DNA of 64,000 bases from Blautia schinkii DSM 10518 (GTDB lineage: Bacteria > Bacillota > Clostridia > Lachnospirales > Lachnospiraceae), in NCBI GenBank assembly GCA_000702025.1, contig KL370852.1, positions 107,542-171,541 of the forward strand, written 5' to 3'. The position numbers were made by a program, and so were the translations under genes. This document shows, in pieces, positions 22,745 to 29,461 of the stretch (the first letter of the stretch is position 1; each line of letters starts with the position of its first letter). A model generated the notes under the pieces. That model was not told the origin of the DNA. It saw only the letters and a program-made list of their open reading frames with translations, and ran no database searches.

Positions 22745-25114
22745 TTACAATTCTTCATCCACATATCTCTGGATATTAGAAGCATTCACATATTTCTTCA
22801 TACTGTCCCCATCTGTGATGACCAGTGTCGGAGCCTGCATGATGCCGAACTGTCTTGCCAGCTCAGGATTCTGCTCAGCGTCAACAATCTCCAGCTCTTC
22901 ACCCTCCAGCATCTTCTTCGCCATACGGCAGTTCGGACAAGTACTGGTGGTAAACAGGTATTTATGCGTCTCCATGGGCTCTACCTGCATATCCTCTCCA
23001 TTCATGGTAACCATGGTAGTATGAACCTTTTTAAGAGAAGAGTTCATCACATCGTAAAGTGTGCGGTTCTTATACTCCTGGGCCTTGCCGTCGTTCCAGT
23101 TCTGTACCGGACGGTAATAGCCGGTTATACGGCTGTAAACCTCTGCCTTTTTGCCGCATTTCGGACAGGTGAAATGCTCGCCGCTTAAGTAACCATGCTC
23201 CTGACATACGGAATAGGTCGGAGAAATCGTATAGTACGGCAGGCGGTAATTTTCCGCAATCTTACGCACCAGAGACGCGGCAGCTTTCCAGTCAGGCAGC
23301 TTCTCACCGATGAAGCCGTGGAATACGGTTCCTGAGGTATAAAGCGTCTGCAGGTCATCCTGGACATCCAGAGCATCGAAAATATCACTTGTAAATTCCA
23401 CTGGCAGGTGGGAGCTGTTTGTATAATACGGAGTGTCGCCCTTGCTTCCTGCTGTGCGGATGTCCGGCCAGCGCTTCCTGTCATGCTTGGCAAGACGATA
23501 GGACGTGGACTCGGCCGGAGTCGCCTCCAGATTAAAGAGCTCGCCCTCATACTCTACCTGATAGTCGGAAAGCCGGTCGCGCATATGCTCCAGCACTTCC
23601 TTCGTAAATTTCTGCGTGCGCTCATCTGTCATGTCGCAGCCCAGCCAGGAAGCATTTAAGCCCACCTCGTTCATTCCTAACAGTCCGATGGTGGAAAAAT
23701 GGTTGGAAAAGCTTCCCAAATATCTCTTTGTGTAAGGATAAAGTCCCTCGTCGAGAAGTCTGCCGATCACTTCACGTTTAATGTGCAGAGAACGAGCCGA
23801 CACGTCCATCATATGATCCAGACGGTGATAGAACTCCTCCTCATTCTTGGAAAGGTAAGCAATCCTCGGCATGTTGATCGTCACCACGCCCACGGAACCG
23901 GTGCTCTCGCCGGAACCGAAGAAACCGCCGCTCTTTTTGCGCAGCTCACGCAAATCGAGACGCAGACGGCAACACATGCTGCGGATGTCGCTTGGCTTCA
24001 TATCACTGTTGATATAGTTGGAAAAATACGGAGTGCCGTATTTCGCAGTCATCTCAAATAATAAGCGGTTATTCTCTGTGTCGGACCAGTCAAAGTCATT
24101 GGTGATGGAATACGTAGGGATGGGATACTGGAATCCGCGTCCGTTGGCGTCGCCCTCGATCATTGTCTCGATAAACGCTTTGTTGATCATATCCATCTCT
24201 TTCTTACAGTCTTTATACTTAAAGTCCATCTCTTTCCCGCCGACAATCGCAGGAAGCTCTGCCAGGTCGTCCGGAACTGTCCAGTCCAGAGTGATGTTGG
24301 AAAACGGCGCCTGGGTTCCCCAACGGCTGGGGGTGTTCACACCATAAATAAAGGACTCAATGCATTTCTTCACTTCCGGATAGCTCAGATTATCTGCTTT
24401 CACAAAAGGCGCAAGGTAAGTGTCAAAGGAAGAGAACGCCTGGGCGCCGGCCCATTCATTCTGCATAATACCCAGGAAATTCACCATCTGGTTGCAGAGT
24501 ACACTGAGATGCTTTGCCGGGGAGGAGGTGATTTTGCCTTCAATACCGCCTAAGCCTTCCTGAATCAACTGCTTTAACGACCATCCTGCACAATATCCGG
24601 TGAGCATGGAAAGATCGTGGATATGGATGTCTGCGTTTCTGTGCGCGTCGGCAATCTCATTATCATAAATTTCAGACAGCCAGTAATTCGCTGTGACTGC
24701 GCCTGAGTTGCTTAAAATCAGACCACCTACAGAATAGGTAACCGTGGAGTTCTCTTTTACACGCCAATCCTCCACCTTTACATAGCTGTTTACAATCTCC
24801 TTGTAATCAAGAATTGTGGATTTCATATTGCGGACTTTTTCCCGCTGCTTGCGGTAAAGAATATATGCCTTGGCCACGTCTGCATAGCCGGTCTGGATCA
24901 ATACGTTCTCCACGCTGTCCTGGATATCCTCCACCGTAATTTTGTTGTCGCTGATTTTATTCTGAAAATCCGATGTGACGCGAAGGCCCAGCAGATCGAT
25001 CATATCCTTGCTGTAGTTTTTGTCTTTCGCGTTAAAAGCCTTATCGATTGCGGCTGTGATTTTGTCCATCCGGAAATCAGCAATCTCTCCGTCTCTCTTT
25101 ACAACCTGAAACAT
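22745..25114 (-). CDS. nrdD: Anaerobic ribonucleoside-triphosphate reductase with fused glutaredoxin-like tail
   Basis: 789 residues from ATG 25114 (GGGAGG before it); an in-frame start at 25243 would add 43 residues without a ribosome site. Layout: ATP-cone (1-95), glycyl-radical reductase barrel, Cys pair CPKCGK for zinc, glycyl radical G665 in RITGYYRP, then about 80 residues with CPNC (near 724-727) and a cis-Pro APTLV, a thioredoxin/glutaredoxin fold. Class III enzymes make dNTPs without oxygen. The tail suggests thiol rather than formate as electron source. The activase NrdG, normally adjacent, is not in this window. Two NrdR boxes precede the promoter. Confidence 0.93.
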   Translation of the reverse strand: MFQVVKRDGEIADFRMDKITAAIDKAFNAKDKNYSKDMIDLLGLRVTSDFQNKISDNKITVEDIQDSVENVLIQTGYADVAKAYILYRKQREKVRNMKSTILDYKEIVNSYVKVEDWRVKENSTVTYSVGGLILSNSGAVTANYWLSEIYDNEIADAHRNADIHIHDLSMLTGYCAGWSLKQLIQEGLGGIEGKITSSPAKHLSVLCNQMVNFLGIMQNEWAGAQAFSSFDTYLAPFVKADNLSYPEVKKCIESFIYGVNTPSRWGTQAPFSNITLDWTVPDDLAELPAIVGGKEMDFKYKDCKKEMDMINKAFIETMIEGDANGRGFQYPIPTYSITNDFDWSDTENNRLLFEMTAKYGTPYFSNYINSDMKPSDIRSMCCRLRLDLRELRKKSGGFFGSGESTGSVGVVTINMPRIAYLSKNEEEFYHRLDHMMDVSARSLHIKREVIGRLLDEGLYPYTKRYLGSFSNHFSTIGLLGMNEVGLNASWLGCDMTDERTQKFTKEVLEHMRDRLSDYQVEYEGELFNLEATPAESTSYRLAKHDRKRWPDIRTAGSKGDTPYYTNSSHLPVEFTSDIFDALDVQDDLQTLYTSGTVFHGFIGEKLPDWKAAASLVRKIAENYRLPYYTISPTYSVCQEHGYLSGEHFTCPKCGKKAEVYSRITGYYRPVQNWNDGKAQEYKNRTLYDVMNSSLKKVHTTMVTMNGEDMQVEPMETHKYLFTTSTCPNCRMAKKMLEGEELEIVDAEQNPELARQFGIMQAPTLVITDGDSMKKYVNASNIQRYVDEEL

Positions 25115-25335
25115 AGTAATGCCTCCCTCATTGTTCGTTCCTGAAATTTTTTCTGATTTATGTACTGAAAATCCCGAACAGCGTCTGCATAGATGGGCAC
25201 CCTTGGCTGCGCTATGTGCAAAACGTTGGACAGGTTCATCCATATATTATCCCGCGGCCGGCATAATCTGCGGTTCTTTAGTACGTTCTAAACGGCAGCT
25301 TGCAATGCATGCTGCCGCTGAAAAGCCGTAGGATT

Positions 25336-25364
25336 ATTGTAGCAGACTATTCCTGTTCCGTCAA
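25336..25364 (-). promoter_or_regulatory. nrdD promoter
   Basis: Minus strand TTGACG (25364-25359), 17 bp, TACAAT (25341-25336). The transcript then has a leader of about 215 nt containing a CGGCAGC/GCTGCCG hairpin (25293-25317). Confidence 0.8.
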
Positions 25365-25371
25365 TATCAAA

Positions 25372-25416
25372 ACACCATATCTTGTGCCATTTTTCCGTAA
25401 GCACACTATATGGTGT
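25372..25416. promoter_or_regulatory. Pair of NrdR boxes
   Basis: ACACCATATCTTGTGC (25372-25387) and GCACACTATATGGTGT (25401-25416) both fit the 16-bp NrdR consensus closely and lie 13 bp apart, directly upstream of the nrdD -35. NrdR represses ribonucleotide reductase genes when dATP is high. Confidence 0.8.
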
Positions 25417-25426
25417 TTAATATTGT

Positions 25427-26662
25427 TTATATCACGCGCGTGTAAATTTCCATGGGAACCCGCGCTTTTACTGCGATTCCAGCTTCTGTATATTCCTCTG
25501 AGAGGAGCTGTCCGTATTCGCGGATGAGCTGGATCACACCTGCTTCCTGGTAGGGAATGAGACGCTCAATATAAATCTGGTCCTCTGCCAGAAGCTTGGC
25601 CAGGAGCGTCTTTAATTCCGTCAGGCCCTCTCCTGATTTCGCAGAAACCTTAAGCGTGTAATCCGCGCGCAGGTCACGGATCTGTCCCACCTCTGCACGG
25701 TCCTGCTTATTAAAAAGTGTAATTGTCTTTTTCCCTGTGGCTCCCAGCTCGCGCAGCGTCTCATACACAACATGCATCTGCATCTCAGCCTGTGGATTGG
25801 CAGCATCCACTACGTGAATGATATAATCCGCATATTTCGCCTCCTCCAGAGTGCTCTTAAACGCTTCCACCAGATGATGCGGCAGCTTACGGATAAAGCC
25901 TACCGTATCTGTCAGAAGTATCTGCTGCCCGTCGTCCAGATTCAAAATCCTTGTCGTAGGGTCCAGAGTAGCAAACAGCTTGTCCTCGGACAGTACCTCC
26001 GCCCCTGTGAGCGTATTCAGCAGAGTCGACTTACCTGCGTTCGTATAACCCACGATAGCGGCTGTTTTTAAATTCCCTTTCGCACGCTTGGCACGTATCA
26101 GATCCCGGTGCTTTTCCACCTGGGAAAGCTCCTGCTTAAGGGCTGAAATCCTGGTTCGGATAAGCCGGCGGTCCGTCTCCAGCTTTTTCTCACCCGGTCC
26201 TCTGGTTCCGATACCGCCGCCCAGACGGGAGAGCGATGCACGAAGCCCGACCAGTCTCGCAGCACGGTAACGAAGCTGGGCCAGCTCAACCTGTATCTTA
26301 CCTTCACTCGTCGTAGCCCTGCGCGCAAATATATCGAGGATCAGCAGCGTCCTGTCCATGACCTTACACTCCAGCTCCCGCTCCAGATTATTAAGCTGTG
26401 CGGGAGAAAGCTCATCATCACAGATGACGCCCGTGGCATCCATAGCCAGGACAAGTGTGCGCACTTCCTCAATTTTCCCCTTACCAATATAAGTTCCCGG
26501 ATGAACGTTTTCCCGGTTCTGGATGATCATCCCCACCGTCTCCGCCCCCGCAGTCCCCGCAAGCTCCGAAAGCTCCTCCAGGGATTCCTGCGTATCCTCA
26601 TTATCATTCACCTGAACGCCGACTAAAACCACGCGCTCCTCTATTTCTTTCAAATACTCCAT
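25427..26662 (-). CDS. hflX: GTPase HflX
   Basis: 411 residues, usual length. N-terminal HflX domain with PGTYIGKGK, a helical linker (ALKQELSQVEKHRD) and the G domain with P-loop GYTNAGKS, switch DTVGFIRKLPHHLVEAF, and NKQD for guanine. Ribosome-associated GTPase that rescues or splits stalled 70S ribosomes under stress. Its promoter region has a palindrome TATCGTA/TACGATA (about 26675-26695). It ends 11 bp before the NrdR boxes. Confidence 0.95.
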   Translation of the reverse strand: MEYLKEIEERVVLVGVQVNDNEDTQESLEELSELAGTAGAETVGMIIQNRENVHPGTYIGKGKIEEVRTLVLAMDATGVICDDELSPAQLNNLERELECKVMDRTLLILDIFARRATTSEGKIQVELAQLRYRAARLVGLRASLSRLGGGIGTRGPGEKKLETDRRLIRTRISALKQELSQVEKHRDLIRAKRAKGNLKTAAIVGYTNAGKSTLLNTLTGAEVLSEDKLFATLDPTTRILNLDDGQQILLTDTVGFIRKLPHHLVEAFKSTLEEAKYADYIIHVVDAANPQAEMQMHVVYETLRELGATGKKTITLFNKQDRAEVGQIRDLRADYTLKVSAKSGEGLTELKTLLAKLLAEDQIYIERLIPYQEAGVIQLIREYGQLLSEEYTEAGIAVKARVPMEIYTRVI

Positions 26663-26731
26663 TTATGGCTCCTTTATCGTACTTAGATACGATATAGTAT
26701 ATCACAGAATTTTAATCTTAGCATTAGAAAT

Positions 26732-26816
26732 AAAAAAGCCGAGGATATGAAGCTTTGCATAGCTATAACAGTTCAGGGAGACCCGAACTGTTACACATAG
26801 CTTACTATTCCCCGGC
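26732..26816 (-). terminator. Long terminator hairpin after the Rpn locus
   Basis: Nested inverted repeat: GCCGGGG/CCTCGGC outside and TAACAGTTCGGG/CCTGAACTGTTA at the tip with ATAGCT repeats; minus strand ends GGCTTTTTTATT. It separates the Rpn genes from hflX. Confidence 0.8.
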
Positions 26817-26853
26817 AATTATTTTAATGTATGTTTCTGATTTGTTCCCTATG

Positions 26854-27051
26854 TCATTTCGCCAAAGCCATATCCTCAGAAATCCATTTCTTAACGAGAC
26901 TTACACTAACCTTCACAGCCTGCGCAATCTTCTCAACTGGAATTCCCATTTCAGCCAGTGATAAGGCCGTTTCTCTTTTTGCCTTCATCTCACCACACTT
27001 TTCTCCAAACTCAATCCCCTCATAATAAATTTCATCCATTTCACGGCACAT
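26854..27051 (-). CDS. Stand-alone Rpn C-terminal tail protein (duplicate)
   Basis: 65 residues starting MCREMDEIYYEGIEFGEK; nearly the same as the last 69 residues of the adjacent Rpn gene, with a 4-residue deletion after GEKCG and scattered substitutions. It has its own ATG with an AAGGGG site 10 bp upstream and no nuclease domain. In E. coli the free C-terminal part of Rpn proteins, made from an internal start, binds and blocks the full-length nuclease. This gene looks like a duplicated, separately encoded version of that short form. Alternatively it is a decaying duplicate. Confidence 0.6.
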   Translation of the reverse strand: MCREMDEIYYEGIEFGEKCGEMKAKRETALSLAEMGIPVEKIAQAVKVSVSLVKKWISEDMALAK

Positions 27052-27290
27052 ACTATTATGACCCCTTCTTGATATTATTTTACCAAAGCCATCTCCTCAG
27101 AAATCCACTTCTGAACGACACTAGCGCTGACCTTCACAGCCTGCGCAATCTTCTCAACTGAAATCCCCATTTCAGCCAGAGATAGAGCCGTTTCCTTTTT
27201 TGCTTTCATTTCACCAAGCTCAAGTCCTCGCTTTTCTCCAAACTCAATCCCCTCATAATAAATTTCATCCATCTCACGGCACATACTATC
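26867..27290 (-). repeat. Tandem duplication of the rpn 3' end
   Basis: Bases 26867-27055 and about 27093-27290 align along nearly their whole length (shared blocks such as CTTCACAGCCTGCGCAATCT), differing by point changes and a 12-bp gap. This is a tandem duplication of about 0.2 kb that copied the tail reading frame together with its start codon. Confidence 0.88.
27075..27284 (-). CDS. Candidate internal short form of Rpn (gene within gene)
   Basis: In frame with the Rpn gene: GGAAGGAG at 27300-27293, 8-bp gap, ATG at 27284 giving a 69-residue MCREMDE... product. The spacing and strength are better than those of the full-length start. The duplicated copy downstream begins at exactly the equivalent Met, which argues that this codon is a real start. 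Confidence 0.55.
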   Translation of the reverse strand: MCREMDEIYYEGIEFGEKRGLELGEMKAKKETALSLAEMGISVEKIAQAVKVSASVVQKWISEEMALVK

Positions 27291-27986
27291 CACTCCTTCC
27301 TGAGTTTCTTTCAGTTCACGCACACATCTTGCCAATACCTCACTGTACATCTCATCCGCGTTCTTACAATGCAGATCATGCATGAGCCGGCCAAGCTCCG
27401 TATCATCCTGTATTTGGGAATTCACATATATAATATGCGATTCATCCCTGAATTCTTTATCTATCTCGTTTATTTTCCTGCTGATATGGTAAATCGGAAG
27501 CCCATATCCCAGCACATCTTCTCTCGTAATAAAAATCACATAGCTCTGTGGCAGTTCATCAAAATCCTGCCCAGGATTCAACGTGTTCATATCCATCAGA
27601 CCACTGTGGTATCTGGCCCTCTTCGGCGAGGCGCCCTCGTTATCCTGTTGGATTTCCACATCGAACCTTTTATCATCCGCATCGCGGACAACACAATCAA
27701 GAATTGCAGACCTGCCCCGAAGGTTCTTATAATCTTTCTGTATAACCTGTTCCAGAACCTTTAGATTTTTCTTTTCCAATATGATTTGCAGAACATATTC
27801 CACACATTCCATTTTTTTAAACACATTCCGCATAAAAACATCACTCATGATTGTGAGATTTTTTATTATGTTCTTATACTTCTCATAACGCGCCTGCAAA
27901 CCATTATCTTCCGGTAAGATTGTCCTACTATCTAAACAAACACCACCAACCGCTATATCCATTTTTCCCAGGGGCCTCACCTCCAT
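27075..27986 (-). CDS. Rpn-family recombination-promoting nuclease (PD-(D/E)XK)
   Basis: 303 residues, or 295 from the ATG at 27962; neither start has an ideally spaced ribosome site (GGAGGTGA lies between). N-terminal nuclease core with SAILDCVVRD and RFDVEIQ, the D and ExQ/K type catalytic pair of PD-(D/E)XK enzymes, then YHISRKI and a C-terminal tail with a helix-turn-helix-like SVEKIAQAVKVS. These proteins were annotated as transposase relatives and are now known as toxic DNA nucleases with antiphage activity. An internal GGAAGGAG plus ATG (27284) allows a short C-terminal product, and a duplicate of that product lies just downstream. Confidence 0.85.
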   Translation of the reverse strand: MEVRPLGKMDIAVGGVCLDSRTILPEDNGLQARYEKYKNIIKNLTIMSDVFMRNVFKKMECVEYVLQIILEKKNLKVLEQVIQKDYKNLRGRSAILDCVVRDADDKRFDVEIQQDNEGASPKRARYHSGLMDMNTLNPGQDFDELPQSYVIFITREDVLGYGLPIYHISRKINEIDKEFRDESHIIYVNSQIQDDTELGRLMHDLHCKNADEMYSEVLARCVRELKETQEGVDSMCREMDEIYYEGIEFGEKRGLELGEMKAKKETALSLAEMGISVEKIAQAVKVSASVVQKWISEEMALVK

Positions 27987-28148
27987 TTTTTATCTTTATC
28001 TTATCATTAAAAATGCAGAACCTCAAGACACCCGCAATTTATTTAATAAAAATTTCATGGTAACTGTGCAGTTACATTTTATCCTTATATCAATCATCCT
28101 TATGTAAATCGGGACTGCCTATTCAGACAGCCCCGCAATGCTTTTCTC

Positions 28149-28772
28149 TTATTTATCCTGTCCCTGTCTGGTAAACTGCTTATCAAATTCCGGATTAAAG
28201 TAATAGAAATTCTTCGCATCCAAAGTCGATTTCACCTTTTCCATAGCCTCACCAAACCTCTGGAAATGCACGATTTCCCTTGTCCTCAGGAACTTAAGCG
28301 GCTCCCTTACCTCCGGCTCTGTAATCATTCTCAAAAGGTTGTCATACACAACACGAGCCTTCTGCTCTGCCGCCAAGTCCTCTGTAAGGTCTGCCAGCGC
28401 ATCGCCCTTAGACTGGAATTCACATGCACTAAATGGCAGACCTGAAGCAGCCTGAGGCCAAAGAGCCTTGGTATGGTCAATATAATACGCATCAAACCCT
28501 GCTGCCTTCGCGTCCTCAATGGTCAAGTCACGGGTAAGCTGGTAGACCATCGCACAGATAATCTCCATATGAGCCAATTCCTCGGTTCCGATATCTGTCA
28601 AAAGGCCGCCCACTTCCTTACAAGGCATGGTATAGCGCTGTGACAGATAACGCATAGACGCAGAAAGCTCACCGTCCGGGCCGCCGTACTGGCTGATGAT
28701 CATCTGCGCGATTTTCGGGTTCGTGGTGGTGATTTTCACCGGAAACTGTAATCTCTTTTCATAAGTCCACAT
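28149..28772 (-). CDS. cotJC: Spore coat protein CotJC (manganese catalase family)
   Basis: 207 residues from ATG 28772, whose A overlaps the TGA of the upstream gene, so translation is coupled. Ferritin-like four-helix protein with the metal-binding Glu/His set visible in LTDIGTEELAHMEII and EQKARVVYDNLLR ... REIVHFQRFGEA. Forms part of the inner spore coat; homologues have manganese-dependent catalase activity. It shows that the organism sporulates. Confidence 0.92.
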   Translation of the reverse strand: MWTYEKRLQFPVKITTTNPKIAQMIISQYGGPDGELSASMRYLSQRYTMPCKEVGGLLTDIGTEELAHMEIICAMVYQLTRDLTIEDAKAAGFDAYYIDHTKALWPQAASGLPFSACEFQSKGDALADLTEDLAAEQKARVVYDNLLRMITEPEVREPLKFLRTREIVHFQRFGEAMEKVKSTLDAKNFYYFNPEFDKQFTRQGQDK

Positions 28773-29230
28773 CAGATGCACGCTCCTTCCCAAGGCATCG
28801 GGCCTTCGCCCCACATTCCTTCACAATCCTTTGTCAGCGGATAAAATTTTTCGTCAAATTCCTTAAGAAGCCTTTTTCTCTCTTCTATCAACTGCATACG
28901 CAGGGCTGCTGCCTCCGCCCCATTGGGATGGGTGTCAATAAAAAGTACAATGTCGTCAAGCGCAAAGCTTACCGCAGCGATCTGCGACATCAGCGCTTCA
29001 CGCTCCTGCTGCTCTGTGCCCTTTGCCGGAGCCGGCTTTGCTCCGCCCAGTTCCTTGGTCATCTTTCCTGAGATAGGCGGTTCCGCGCCCGGAAGGCTCT
29101 CTGCCGCAAAAAACGGTTTGTTCAGCTCCGGGAATAAGGTACCGATTTTCAATGCCTGTGGATAATCATAGAGCTGTGTTGTCCACTGCTGTACCGGGAC
29201 CGATGCAACTGCGAGATGTTCTGTCTGCAT
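28772..29230 (-). CDS. CotJA-CotJB fusion spore coat protein
   Basis: 152 residues from ATG 29230 (AAGGAGG before it). Residues about 8-45 match CotJA (YDYPQALKIGTLFPELNKPF); a Pro/Ala-rich linker follows (46-77); residues 78-140 match CotJB (EREALMSQIAAVSFALDDI ... LDTHPN-type ... FDEKFYPLT). In Bacillus cotJA, cotJB and cotJC are three genes; here the first two are one reading frame. It is needed for assembly of CotJC into the coat in the known system. A frameshift or stop artefact is unlikely because the frame is open and the linker is compositionally smooth. Confidence 0.8.
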   Translation of the reverse strand: MQTEHLAVASVPVQQWTTQLYDYPQALKIGTLFPELNKPFFAAESLPGAEPPISGKMTKELGGAKPAPAKGTEQQEREALMSQIAAVSFALDDIVLFIDTHPNGAEAAALRMQLIEERKRLLKEFDEKFYPLTKDCEGMWGEGPMPWEGACI

Positions 29231-29329
29231 AAAAATCCTCCTTCTACTGCATAATATCAGTGAGTCAGCAACAATTTCCACCAAAAATTTCTTAGAATTT
29301 TTGTCGAAAAATGCTGCTTACTGACTGAG

Positions 29330-29357
29330 AGTAGTATGTGCAGTAAAGGAGGATATT
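29330..29357 (-). promoter_or_regulatory. Possible sigma-E promoter of cotJ
   Basis: Minus strand ATAT (29356-29353), then CATACTACT (29338-29330), close to the SigE -10 CATACAnT with a workable spacer. SigE controls cotJ in Bacillus. The leader also holds an inverted repeat (GTCAGTAAGCAGCA / TTGTTGCTGAC). Confidence 0.4.
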
Positions 29358-29461
29358 TTACAGGATAGTTTTTCATACTTTCCATGCCCTGCCATTTAAC
29401 AACTAAAATAGTAGTCTTTTTATTAAGCATATGATCAGTTATCACACCAGCACGGAGCGAT

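Noticed and set aside
25115-25243. N-terminal extension of NrdD from the upstream in-frame ATG
   Set aside because: No ribosome site at 25243, whereas GGGAGG precedes 25114, where the usual MFQVVKRDG start of the ATP-cone begins.
26854-27986. Active transposon (Rpn proteins are often labelled transposases)
   Set aside because: No terminal inverted repeats or target duplications were visible around the gene; the family is better described as a nuclease of the toxin/antiphage type.
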